NCBI GenBank assembly: GCA_030681895.1
Contig: JAUXRI010000145.1
Location: forward strand, 1-44,118
Direction: 5' to 3'
Source of the DNA: Myxococcales bacterium
Lineage (GTDB): Bacteria > Myxococcota > Myxococcia > Myxococcales > Myxococcaceae
Length of the DNA: 44,118 nt
This document shows positions 1 to 9,208 of this stretch, in pieces. The position numbers and the translations under genes were made by a program. The notes under the pieces were generated by a model. That model was not told the origin of the DNA. It saw nothing but the letters and a program-made list of their open reading frames with translations, and did not search any database. Every line of letters starts with the position of its first letter. Position 1 is the stretch's first letter.

Positions 1-1422
<1,422 letters not shown>

Positions 1423-1431
1423 AGGAGCAGC

Positions 1432-1992
1432 GTGACTGAGACGATTCTCGTGCTCGCGGCAGGTGCGTCGACACGGTTCGGCTCGATGAAGCAGCTCGCG
1501 CTCTGGCAGGGGCGTCCACTCATTCGTTTCGTCGTGGAAGAGGCGCTGGCGGTGCGGGGTGACGTCGTGGTCGTCGTCGGAGCGCATGCAGAAGACCTGA
1601 CGCGGGCGCTCCATGGCAGCGCGTGTCGCATCGTCGAGGCGGCGAACTGGAGCGCAGGGCCCGGGGCGTCACTAAAGGCCGGGCTCGAGGCGATCGCGCC
1701 AGCGTCTCCCGGGGTCCTCGTCACCCTCGTCGATCTTCCACGCGTGACTCGCGCGACGTTCACGCGACTGCTCGACCAACCGGGCCCGCTCGTCGCCGCC
1801 TCGTTCAGCGACACCATCGGAGCGCCCGCCGTCTTCCGGCCTCCGTTCCTCGAGCAACTTCGTGTGCTCGATGACGCGACGGGGGCGAAGGCGCTCCTGC
1901 AGCGTCACCTCGCGTCCGTCACACCGGTCCCTTGCCCCGAGGCCGCGCTCGACGTCGACACGCGAGACGCCCTCGCTGCGCTCAACGCTTGA
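1432..1992 (+). CDS. MocA-like molybdenum cofactor nucleotidyltransferase
   Basis: A 186-residue MobA-like NTP transferase. The N-terminal LAAGASTRFGSMKQL stretch (about residues 7-21) is the nucleotide-binding signature, and an LVDLPRV segment near residue 101 fits the metal-binding Asp region. MocA enzymes attach CMP to molybdopterin for xanthine-oxidase-family enzymes, and the gene directly follows such an enzyme, so this is the likely role. The start is GTG with an AAGGAG Shine-Dalgarno four bases upstream that overlaps the preceding stop. The 3' end overlaps the convergent membrane-protein gene by 11 bp. MobA-like GTP specificity is possible, but the neighbour argues against it. Confidence 0.85.
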   Translation: MTETILVLAAGASTRFGSMKQLALWQGRPLIRFVVEEALAVRGDVVVVVGAHAEDLTRALHGSACRIVEAANWSAGPGASLKAGLEAIAPASPGVLVTLVDLPRVTRATFTRLLDQPGPLVAASFSDTIGAPAVFRPPFLEQLRVLDDATGAKALLQRHLASVTPVPCPEAALDVDTRDALAALNA

Positions 1993-2722
1993 GCAGGCCT
2001 CTCGCCGCGACACCCGCGCTCACCGACGACGCCAGGAGCGGCAGGCCGACGATGAACAGCACGGCACCGGCCTCGATCGACAGCACGCCCATCAGCACCG
2101 CGGGGACCAGCGCGATCCACCCGGCGTACGACAACGTCTTCAACCGTCCAGCAGCCGAGGGCGTGCGGGCCTGCGCCGCGTTCGTCGCCACGAGCGTCGC
2201 GAGGGCATGCACCAACATTCCGGCGAACGGTGCTGGAACGAGCAACAACAGGACCTCGAAGGAGCTGCTCGCGAGGATCGCCACGAGGAGGAGGAGGACG
2301 GCCGCGCCATTGAGCACCGCCGAGATCGCCGAGAGCACGAACGTCAGCGTCAACCAGCCGCCTGCGCTGCCATGCGCGTTCTCACGGACGTACGCGAGAT
2401 CTTCCGCAGACAGCTCGAGCGCCCACGGGTAGCCGAGCTCAGCCCACGACCAGAGCACCGCCGCGCGACACGGCCACCCATGAACATCGCGAGCGTGAGT
2501 GAGCCAGGGTCGATCGGCGATCTCACTCAGGAGTTCGAACACCTCGACCGACGGCTGCTTCGCGAGCTCGACGATCGCGCGATTGAACCCGGTGGCGAGC
2601 GCCTCGTCGTGGGGTGCCGCTTCGAGACGCGAGAGCAGGGTCAAGACGTGCGCGCGGTCTTCCGCGAGGGGTGACTGCGCCTCACCGGGTGACCCTGCGA
2701 CCTCGACGCGCTCCTGCAGCAC
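1982..2722 (-). CDS. Small multi-pass membrane protein, function unknown
   Basis: A 246-residue protein that I do not recognise. Residues 1 to about 120 are soluble, helical and Trp/Leu-rich. The second half holds about four hydrophobic helices, in two hairpins around residues 125-175 and 200-240, so it is probably an inner-membrane protein with a cytoplasmic N-terminal domain. The start is a GTG; no ATG is available in this frame before the stop codon of the upstream gene, which lies in the same frame. It is last in a minus-strand run with the Nudix-MBL and HD-hydrolase genes, 42 bp after the former, so cotranscription is likely. Confidence 0.6.
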   Translation of the reverse strand: MLQERVEVAGSPGEAQSPLAEDRAHVLTLLSRLEAAPHDEALATGFNRAIVELAKQPSVEVFELLSEIADRPWLTHARDVHGWPCRAAVLWSWAELGYPWALELSAEDLAYVRENAHGSAGGWLTLTFVLSAISAVLNGAAVLLLLVAILASSSFEVLLLLVPAPFAGMLVHALATLVATNAAQARTPSAAGRLKTLSYAGWIALVPAVLMGVLSIEAGAVLFIVGLPLLASSVSAGVAARGLLKR

Positions 2723-2764
2723 ATCGCGACGCTGCCACGCTCGCGCGCAGCCGTCGAGGCGACC

Positions 2765-4279
2765 TCAGGCGACGCGGTACTTCCCGGCCTCGACCATCAC
2801 GCGCTCTTCCGCCACCAGCTTCTGCAGAATCGCCACGGTGTTCCGCTCGGCGATCGGCCAGATGAAGGCGCTGACGTCGTCGTACGCACGCGGCACCACA
2901 TCTTCGAGGCCCACCGGCATCGAGAACGAGCCCACGGCCTCGAGCACCTTCGCCTCACGCCACGCCCGATGCGTCAGGTACTCCTCGAGCTTCGCGACGC
3001 CGTGGGCGACGATCGGCCCATGCGCCGGGAAGAGCGCCCCCAGCGGCAGCTCCCGAAGCCGCTCGAGCTGCTTCAGGTACACGGCCATGTCCCCTTCCGG
3101 CGGGTCGATGATGATCGTGCTGACGCTCGAGACCATGTCGCCGACGATGCCGGCCTTCGAGCGCTCGTCGATGAGACACACGTGGCCAGTCGCGTGACCC
3201 GGCGTGTGCAGAACGCGCCAGCGCATCGGGAAGGGGCCGTCGAGCTCGAGCACGTCGCCATCGGACAGCAGTCGCGACACCTTCACCGGCACCCGCTCGG
3301 CCGACAGCGCGTGCGCCCAGACGGGGAGCGAGAGCTGCTCCGAGACGTACTTCACGCCGCCGGTGTGATCGCCGTGATGATGCGTGAGCACGATCGCTCG
3401 AGGCACGGCGCCTTTCGCCATCAACTCGCGCACCACGGTCACGAGCTTGGCGCACTCGTCATCATCGGGAGACCCCGGATCGACGATGAGCAGGTCCTTC
3501 GTCCCCAGCACATACGCGTTGGTGTGCGTCGCGGGCGGCAGCGTGGGCGTCAGGAGCGGGACGACGTGCACCCCGCGCTGGAACTCGAGGTGCCTCGCGA
3601 CGAAGTCGTCACACCACGGTGGGGCAGCGAGCTCGGCGGCGGCCTCCGCCACGGTCGTGAAGCGCGACATCACCCGAAGCGCGTTCAGGTTCGGAGGATG
3701 GAGCAACGCGCTGCCTTCTTCCCATCGCTCGAGCGCGTCGCCGGGACGAATCCACTCACCCGCCGCCAGCTCGCCCGGCCACACGGTCGCCTGCTGGTTC
3801 GCCGGCGCCTCGACGAGGAAGAAGCGCGCATCGAAGCGCACCTGCAGATACGGCGGCGTCAACCATCGCCCAGCCGGGACGAAGTCAGCGGCGTGCAACG
3901 TGAGGCCGCGCGTCTTCAACACCTCGCCGAACGAGCCACCCTCGAGCACCTGCGTACGGAGCGCGTCGAGCGACGGCTGGTCGACCTGGGCACCTCGCGC
4001 GATGAGGAGGCCGGTCTCTTCGAAGAGCTCTCGCGCTGCGGTGACGAGCACCTGGGCGGCCTGCCCGGACGCCCCTTCCACCGGAACCTGCGCGTCGGCC
4101 TTGTCGACCTTGCCGCCAGGAAACGCGAAGAACCCGCCGGCGAACGAGAGACGCTGCTCGCGCTCGAGCCAGAAGACCTCGACGCCGCTGGCTGCACGGC
4201 GGAACACGATGACCGCCGACGCATCTCGCGGCGGCTTCGGAGGCGGAGCCGGTGGCAGGCCCTCGATCGCCTCACTCAT
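2765..4279 (-). CDS. Nudix hydrolase-metallo-beta-lactamase fusion protein
   Basis: A 504-residue two-domain enzyme. Residues about 20-240 form a Nudix domain with FPGG (53-56) and RELFEETG (83-90). About 20 residues are inserted between the two halves of the Nudix box, as in NUDT19/RP2-like CoA diphosphatases. Residues about 250-500 form a metallo-beta-lactamase fold with the zinc motif HHHGDH (300-305), a later GHATGH segment and a LACTB2-like winged C-terminus. Each half suggests hydrolysis of phosphoanhydride or ester/thioester substrates, and CoA-related housecleaning is one reading of the combination. The start codon lies inside the end of the upstream HD gene (8-nt overlap ATGAGTGA), which implies translational coupling. 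Substrates are unknown. Confidence 0.88.
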   Translation of the reverse strand: MSEAIEGLPPAPPPKPPRDASAVIVFRRAASGVEVFWLEREQRLSFAGGFFAFPGGKVDKADAQVPVEGASGQAAQVLVTAARELFEETGLLIARGAQVDQPSLDALRTQVLEGGSFGEVLKTRGLTLHAADFVPAGRWLTPPYLQVRFDARFFLVEAPANQQATVWPGELAAGEWIRPGDALERWEEGSALLHPPNLNALRVMSRFTTVAEAAAELAAPPWCDDFVARHLEFQRGVHVVPLLTPTLPPATHTNAYVLGTKDLLIVDPGSPDDDECAKLVTVVRELMAKGAVPRAIVLTHHHGDHTGGVKYVSEQLSLPVWAHALSAERVPVKVSRLLSDGDVLELDGPFPMRWRVLHTPGHATGHVCLIDERSKAGIVGDMVSSVSTIIIDPPEGDMAVYLKQLERLRELPLGALFPAHGPIVAHGVAKLEEYLTHRAWREAKVLEAVGSFSMPVGLEDVVPRAYDDVSAFIWPIAERNTVAILQKLVAEERVMVEAGKYRVA

Positions 4280-5561
4280 CGCTCAACCTCGCAGCGCCGG
4301 TGAGCTTCGCGACGATGGGCTTGCCGACGTCGAGCTGCTCCGGGCGGACGAAGATGCGGGAGAGCCGCACGGCGCCGGCGAAGCGTTGGTAGAGCGGCGT
4401 GTACGCCGACACCTCGGTGAGCCGCCCCGACGCCGAGTCCGAGACGAACAGCGACGGCGTCTCGCCCTCATCGGTGTACCGAGACAAGACGCCCCGCGAC
4501 TCGAGCGTGAAGTGTTCGACGCCTGCCTCGGTGAGCGCCTTCGAGATGTCGGCCACGTCGTAGTCGGTGTCGCGTTCGGTGAACTGCGCGACGCGGCGGT
4601 AGCCATTGCGGGTGACGATGCGCTGCGCCCACTCGTTCTTCGAGCGTCGCAGCGTCGTCCACAGCGCGATGTCGTCACAGAAGAGGAAGGCCTCGGGGTC
4701 TGCGGGCACCTCGAACTCGCCCGGCGCCTGCTCGTAGTAGCGCTTGAGCATCCAATCGAAGCTCACCGAGGTGTGGTGGTAATAGACCGAGAGGAACATG
4801 TGGTACCGGCTCAGCAGGAAGTCTTCGAACGCGAAGACCGCTGCCTTCGAGAGCGCGAGCACCGCGCGGCCGTCACGCTCCGCCGCGATGAGGTTCTGAA
4901 GAATCCACTCGATGTCGTACCGGCCGTAGTTCACGCCCGTGTAGAACGAGTCGCGCTGCAGGTAGTCCATGCGGTCGGCGTCGAGCTCGCCCGACACCAG
5001 CGCGCGCAACAGTGGCGTCCAGTCGAGGCCACCGTCGCGGAAGCCGTCGACGCCTGGAGGCAGCCGGCCGATGACGAGGCCGGCGATGAGCTCGGGCGTG
5101 ATGCCGTAGCGGGCGTAGGTCTTCGCGATGATGGGCGTGAGCGAGCTGTCGATCAGCAGCTTCGCGGTGAAGTCCTCGTGCGAGGCCTGACCGGCGTCGT
5201 CGCCCGTCCACGCGGGCAATTTGAGTGAAGGCCGCTTCGGCGCGATGGCCTCGGAGGCGTGCGACAACGGCATGTGACCGAGGTCGTGGCACAACACCGC
5301 GAGGCGAACGGCGGCGCGGAAACGCTCCTTCGCGCCGTCGGTCAACGTGGAGCGGCTGGCGACCGCGTCGAACAAACGCGAGGCGACGTGCATTGCGCCC
5401 AGCGAGTGCGCGTGCCGGGTGTGCGTAGCGCCCGGGAACGCGAGGTCTCCGAAGCCGAGCTGCCTGACGTGACGGAGCCGTTGATAGAATCGGCTGTCGA
5501 CGACCGGCTTCTCGTCGTCAGAGACCGTGATGGAGCCGTGGATCGGATCTCGGATTCGCAC
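4272..5561 (-). CDS. HD-domain phosphohydrolase of the SAMHD1/dGTPase-like family
   Basis: A 429-residue HD-superfamily protein. The metal-binding set is visible: His52 in HAHSLG, His92-Asp93 in CHDLGHMP, and a distal Asp196 in ADRMDYLQRD. The N-terminal RIRDPIHGSI is the typical start of this family, so I chose the GTG at 5561. The frame stays open upstream to 5717, but that part is low-complexity and contains a repeat copy (5571-5622) that looks like the relic of another gene's tail. Relatives hydrolyse dNTPs or other phosphate esters. The gene is coupled to the Nudix-MBL gene, so the two may share a nucleotide-clearing role. Confidence 0.87.
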   Translation of the reverse strand: MRIRDPIHGSITVSDDEKPVVDSRFYQRLRHVRQLGFGDLAFPGATHTRHAHSLGAMHVASRLFDAVASRSTLTDGAKERFRAAVRLAVLCHDLGHMPLSHASEAIAPKRPSLKLPAWTGDDAGQASHEDFTAKLLIDSSLTPIIAKTYARYGITPELIAGLVIGRLPPGVDGFRDGGLDWTPLLRALVSGELDADRMDYLQRDSFYTGVNYGRYDIEWILQNLIAAERDGRAVLALSKAAVFAFEDFLLSRYHMFLSVYYHHTSVSFDWMLKRYYEQAPGEFEVPADPEAFLFCDDIALWTTLRRSKNEWAQRIVTRNGYRRVAQFTERDTDYDVADISKALTEAGVEHFTLESRGVLSRYTDEGETPSLFVSDSASGRLTEVSAYTPLYQRFAGAVRLSRIFVRPEQLDVGKPIVAKLTGAARLSDE

Positions 5562-5570
5562 GGAGCGACG

Positions 5571-5622
5571 CGATAGCAGCAACGCTCCGTCGGGTCGCGG
5601 TCGCTTCGCCTTGACGAGCTTC
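5571..5622. repeat. 52-bp direct repeat, copy A
   Basis: This copy matches 8526-8577 at 50 of 52 positions in the same orientation, 2955 bp away. The two copies bracket the M16 peptidase pair. Copy A lies just upstream of the HD gene start. One mismatch (5603 versus 8558) turns the TGA stop present in copy B into CGA. Confidence 0.9.
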
Positions 5623-5661
5623 CCGCCGCTTCGGCGTCGATGCGTTGCAGCGGCCGCAGGC

Positions 5662-7053
5662 CTACGGCGCTGTGACGGTGCCGAGCTCGGCCCATTGTTG
5701 CTGCGGGTCCACCGCACCCGTGACGATGACTTGCAGCCGGCCCGGCGTGAACGCTCTGACGAAGAGCTGAGCCACCTGCGTCGAGCTGACCTCGTCGAAC
5801 CGTTCGACGGCGGGGCGAGGGTCGAAGGTGCTCCCGTCGAGCAGTCGACCGCGCGCGACCGCTGCGACGACGGCGTGACGCGACTCGTGGAAGGCGTTGG
5901 TCTTGAGCTCCTGGCGAATGGCGTCGACGACAGCCGTGCTCAGCGGCCACCGGCTCCACCATGCCTGCAGGACGGTCGTCACCTCGTGCACCGCGAGCCA
6001 CGCGACGTCGCGACGGGTCGAGAATCGCAGCGTGACGACGCCGAAGCCCGGGCCCGACTCGATGTCACCATGGACCGAATACACGTGGCCCTGCGTGCTG
6101 CGCAGGTCGTCCCAGACCAGGCCGGCGAGCGCACCGATGAGGACCTGCCCGACGAGTCGGTCATGCGCGCTCAGTGGGCCGGTTCGTGCGACGACCGCCA
6201 CATCCACCCGTGAGCCTCGAGGGCTCGGGCTCAACCAGACGTTCTGCGTCCGTGGCGGTGGCGGCGGCAGTGGGTGAACGACCGGCGTGCCACGAGGGCG
6301 AGCTGCGAGTGGTTGGAGCGCTGCTCTGACGTCGCGCTCCGTCAAATCTCCCGACAGCGCAATGATCAGATTGGCGGGCTGCAGACACTTTCGCGCGTGG
6401 GCACGAACCGAATCGAGCTCGATGCCCCGCAACGCCGCAGCTGAGGACGGTTGACCGAGCCCCGACTGGCTCGATGACATCGCGCGGCGAACGAGCTCGT
6501 GCATCGAAACCTCGGCCCTGGTCGCGTTGGCGTCAATCCGACTCGCCTGGCCTGTCTTCAGCGCTGTCATCGCCGAAGCCTCGAAGCTCGGCTTCTCGAG
6601 CGCATCGTTCACCTGACGCATGGCCGGCTCGAAGAGCGGCCGCAGCATGCTGAGGCGAACCATCGAGAAGCCATCGTCGACAGACACGCGAGGTGTCACC
6701 CCCAGGCGCTCGAGGCCCTCTCCCTGCGCCTCTGGCGAGAGGTCTCCAACGCCAGCGAAGAATCCACCCCTCAGGGTCAGCGTCGTGAGCCCTGGCTGAC
6801 CAACGGGCTCATCCGTTCGCCCGCAATTCACCATCACCGAGACGTCGACGAGCGGTGCCTCGGGCATTGCGACCCAGAACACCTCGACGCCATTGGCGAG
6901 CTGGAGTCTCGACGGGACGATGGGCAGGCGCGGGACAGGCTGCTCGGCGAACGATGCAGGGTCGTACTGAAGCGCCGGCGGCAACTCGCGCGAGGTACCG
7001 GCGATGAGCTTCGTACAGCCGCAAAACAGGACGAGAAGCAGCGCGGCTCGCAT
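5662..7053 (-). CDS. M16 peptidase-like protein, non-catalytic partner, putative lipoprotein
   Basis: A 463-residue insulinase-fold protein without an HxxEH zinc motif, as expected for the inactive subunit of bacterial two-gene M16 pairs. The N-terminus is hydrophobic and Cys-containing (ALLLVLFCGC) and suggests export, possibly as a lipoprotein, although the lipobox is weak. The start ATG overlaps the stop of the upstream catalytic gene by one base (TGATG), so the two are translationally coupled. The C-terminal half carries the usual M16 elements, such as DDLRSTQGHVYSV near residue 320. The open frame extends upstream to 7794 inside the neighbour, but that part is a shadow. Confidence 0.85.
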   Translation of the reverse strand: MRAALLLVLFCGCTKLIAGTSRELPPALQYDPASFAEQPVPRLPIVPSRLQLANGVEVFWVAMPEAPLVDVSVMVNCGRTDEPVGQPGLTTLTLRGGFFAGVGDLSPEAQGEGLERLGVTPRVSVDDGFSMVRLSMLRPLFEPAMRQVNDALEKPSFEASAMTALKTGQASRIDANATRAEVSMHELVRRAMSSSQSGLGQPSSAAALRGIELDSVRAHARKCLQPANLIIALSGDLTERDVRAALQPLAARPRGTPVVHPLPPPPPRTQNVWLSPSPRGSRVDVAVVARTGPLSAHDRLVGQVLIGALAGLVWDDLRSTQGHVYSVHGDIESGPGFGVVTLRFSTRRDVAWLAVHEVTTVLQAWWSRWPLSTAVVDAIRQELKTNAFHESRHAVVAAVARGRLLDGSTFDPRPAVERFDEVSSTQVAQLFVRAFTPGRLQVIVTGAVDPQQQWAELGTVTAP

Positions 7054-8459
7054 CACGGCGTCTCTTGTGCGACGACCCACGAGCGCTCGAGCGTGAAATC
7101 GTCGAACACTCTCGCCACCGCCTCGAGGCTCACACCCTGGTACCGAGTCGTGAGCGCTGACTTCCAGTCGTTGGTGAACAACAGGTCGACTGCGAGCGCC
7201 CGGGCCACGCCAGCGCTGGTCTGGAGTTCGGTCGCCCGGCGCCGTTCGGCGAGCGCGCGTGCACGTTCGAGCATGGCTTCGTCGGGCTTGAAGCCCTGAA
7301 GCGAGGCGAAGAAGCGCTGGAGTGTCTCGGCGGCCCGCCCGTTCCCCCGCTGGTCGAACGCAAAACCGAGCAGGTGCGTTCGCGCGAGCCCCGGGCCTTC
7401 GAAGAGTTCGAGGCCGGAGCACGACGACGCGATGTCGACACAGAGCCCCGAGACCGGTCCGTCCTCGAGCTCGAACATCAGTGCTGCCAGCTCGTGCGCA
7501 GGCGCGCTTGCCTCCGTCGAGGCCGGCGCCTGGAAGCCCACCAGGACGCAGGGCTCGGTCCCGGTCACTCCACGAAAGCCAGGTGGCGCGGGAGCGAGGT
7601 CGACGTCGGCGGCTGTTGGACGCGCGGGAATCAGCTCGAAGGTCTCGTGGAGCCACCTCACCGCCTGGCCCACCTCGAAGTCTCCGACGAGAGCCCCCAC
7701 CGCATTCGATGGCGAGGAGCGCCGCGCGTAGAACGCATCGACGGTCGAGGGCCGAATCGCACGAACATCGACTGGCGAGCCGGCCAGGTTCCACGGACGA
7801 TTTCCACCGAAGGCCAATTGCCAGAGCGCGTTGGAGGCGCCGGTGATGGGCGTCTCGCGGTCGATGCTCTCCTGCAACACGACGTCGCGCTCGGTGCGGA
7901 AGTTACGGAACACCGGCGCAGCGAAACGTTGAGCCTCTGTGGCGAGCCAGAGGTGCAGTTGTTCCGCTGGCACGTCACCAAAGTACGACGTGTCGTCGAA
8001 CGACGTCGTCGCGTTGTGCTGGATGCCCGAGCGCGCGAAGAGGCGACGGAAGGCCCTGAAGTCGCCTTGCTCCTCCCACTCACGTTCCGCGCTGATGAGC
8101 CTGGTCTCGAGTGCCATCGCCTCGGCGCTGCGAGCGCCCTGTTCGGCCACGGCGGCTGCGTGCAACTCGGTGAGCTGCAACACTTCGTTCAGCAGCGGAG
8201 CCTCGAGCCGCCATTCCTGTCGCGTTCCGACGATGGGCGTCCCGCCGAAGGCAAGGTGCTCGAGAAAATGAGCGACGCCCGCTTCTCCCGGACGCTCGTG
8301 AACGGCGCCGGAGTCGACCATCACGACCCCAGAGACGCGCAGCTCATTCGGGCGAGGCAGCAGGACCCACCGCATCCCGTTCGACAGCGTGACGACCGTC
8401 ACCTTCGGCAGCGCCGGCATCTGCGCGCAAGAGCACGCGAGCACGAGAGAGAGCACCAT
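7053..8459 (-). CDS. M16 family zinc metallopeptidase, putative lipoprotein
   Basis: A 468-residue insulinase-family peptidase. The inverted zinc motif HFLEH is at residues 64-68. The downstream SFDDTSYFGDV region (about 153-163) is where a third ligand is often found, and here it offers Asp rather than an obvious Glu. A short signal with lipobox VLAC (Cys9) predicts a lipid-anchored envelope protein. It forms a coupled pair with the inactive M16 gene downstream, and together they would make one clam-shaped peptidase that degrades periplasmic peptides. The pair is flanked by 52-bp direct repeats, suggesting the genes arrived together. Confidence 0.9.
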   Translation of the reverse strand: MVLSLVLACSCAQMPALPKVTVVTLSNGMRWVLLPRPNELRVSGVVMVDSGAVHERPGEAGVAHFLEHLAFGGTPIVGTRQEWRLEAPLLNEVLQLTELHAAAVAEQGARSAEAMALETRLISAEREWEEQGDFRAFRRLFARSGIQHNATTSFDDTSYFGDVPAEQLHLWLATEAQRFAAPVFRNFRTERDVVLQESIDRETPITGASNALWQLAFGGNRPWNLAGSPVDVRAIRPSTVDAFYARRSSPSNAVGALVGDFEVGQAVRWLHETFELIPARPTAADVDLAPAPPGFRGVTGTEPCVLVGFQAPASTEASAPAHELAALMFELEDGPVSGLCVDIASSCSGLELFEGPGLARTHLLGFAFDQRGNGRAAETLQRFFASLQGFKPDEAMLERARALAERRRATELQTSAGVARALAVDLLFTNDWKSALTTRYQGVSLEAVARVFDDFTLERSWVVAQETP

Positions 8460-8490
8460 GCGCGGCTCTTAGCTGCGCGCACGTAGACAC

Positions 8491-8504
8491 GCCACGCTCG
8501 TGGC
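8491..8504. terminator. Short hairpin between secreted-protein and M16 genes
   Basis: The sequence GCCACGCTCGTGGC is a perfect inverted repeat that can form a five- or six-base-pair stem. It lies 52 bases past the stop of the minus-strand secreted-protein gene and 32 bases before the M16 start. No T-run follows, so termination is only a guess. Confidence 0.3.
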
Positions 8505-8525
8505 TTCGGCCACCGGCGGCTTCGA

Positions 8526-8577
8526 CGAGAGCAGCAACGCTCCGTCGGGTCGCGGTCACTTCGCCTTGACGAGCTTC
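8526..8577. repeat. 52-bp direct repeat, copy B
   Basis: Partner of 5571-5622. This copy includes the last seven codons and stop of the secreted-protein gene plus about 30 bases downstream of it. It is probably the parental copy, because it carries an intact gene end. Confidence 0.9.
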
Positions 8578-9125
8578 GCGCCCAGCGCCGTGGGCCGCTT
8601 GTCTTCGCTGCCCATGTTGCCGTCAGCCGGGCGCGCGCCGAGCCACATCGAGGCGCCGTCGACCTTCAGCAGGTCGAACTCCTTGCCGTACGCCGCGACC
8701 GACCCGACGAAGGAGCAGCCCACCTTGGTGACGTCCTTCGCCTTGTTCGGCACGAGCCCACAGCCGTCCATGCCGAAGTTCCTCGCGACCGCGACGTCGG
8801 CCGCCTTGAGCGTCACCTTCTTCGACGTGAACTCGAACGAGGCCTCGCTCGCGCCAGGCACCTTCTCGCTGGGCTTCGTCGGCTGCCAGGGCCCCTCGAA
8901 GTCCATCGCGACCAGCGGCGTCTTGAGCTCCTTGTCGGCGAAGATGGTGAAGGTCAGCTGCCACTTCTTTCCGGTGAAGGTGAAGTCACGGGTCGCGAAG
9001 GAGCCGTTTCCGAGGTCTTCCGCGCTTTCGGACTTCCACCGGCCTGCGGAGGTCTTGTGAAGGTCGGCGTCGGCGAAGGCGGCAGTGCTGAAGGCGAGAC
9101 AGGCGAGGACGATGAGTCGGGACAT
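8556..9125 (-). CDS. Secreted lipocalin-like/APCDD1-like protein, function unknown
   Basis: A 189-residue protein with a clear Sec signal (LIVLACLAFSTAAFA, cleavage near residue 18). The mature N-terminus GRWKSE followed by GSFATRDFTF and a Trp-rich beta pattern recalls the APCDD1/lipocalin-like barrel, in which a GxW motif opens the fold; this is tentative. Only two Cys remain after cleavage, and they could form one disulfide. A GGAG Shine-Dalgarno sits six bases before the ATG. The gene diverges from a LysR regulator across 83 bp, the usual layout for a LysR target. Confidence 0.7.
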   Translation of the reverse strand: MSRLIVLACLAFSTAAFADADLHKTSAGRWKSESAEDLGNGSFATRDFTFTGKKWQLTFTIFADKELKTPLVAMDFEGPWQPTKPSEKVPGASEASFEFTSKKVTLKAADVAVARNFGMDGCGLVPNKAKDVTKVGCSFVGSVAAYGKEFDLLKVDGASMWLGARPADGNMGSEDKRPTALGAKLVKAK

Positions 9126-9194
9126 GGGGCGCTCCGGGAAGGGTGAACGACGCCCCTACCCTGCAGCCGCGAGCCACATGACGCCACCGCATGC

Positions 9195-9202
9195 TATCGA
9201 TA
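9195..9202. promoter_or_regulatory. Palindrome TATCGATA before the LysR gene
   Basis: A perfect eight-base palindrome in the divergent region, seven bases before the chosen LysR start. It is AT-rich against a GC-rich background, so it could be part of an operator or a promoter. A position so close to the start codon would favour autorepression. Confidence 0.2.
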
Positions 9203-9208
9203 CACACC

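Noticed and set aside
1982..4279. Nudix-MBL and the membrane protein as one gene with an in-frame stop
   Set aside because: They share a frame and are split by one TGA, but the MBL domain ends normally and a GTG with 42 bp spacing begins the next gene, so they are simply adjacent.
5662..7794. Long version of the inactive M16 gene beginning at 7794
   Set aside because: The upstream 247 codons lie in another frame of the catalytic M16 gene and are Arg-rich; the ATG at 7053 begins a signal peptide and overlaps the preceding stop.
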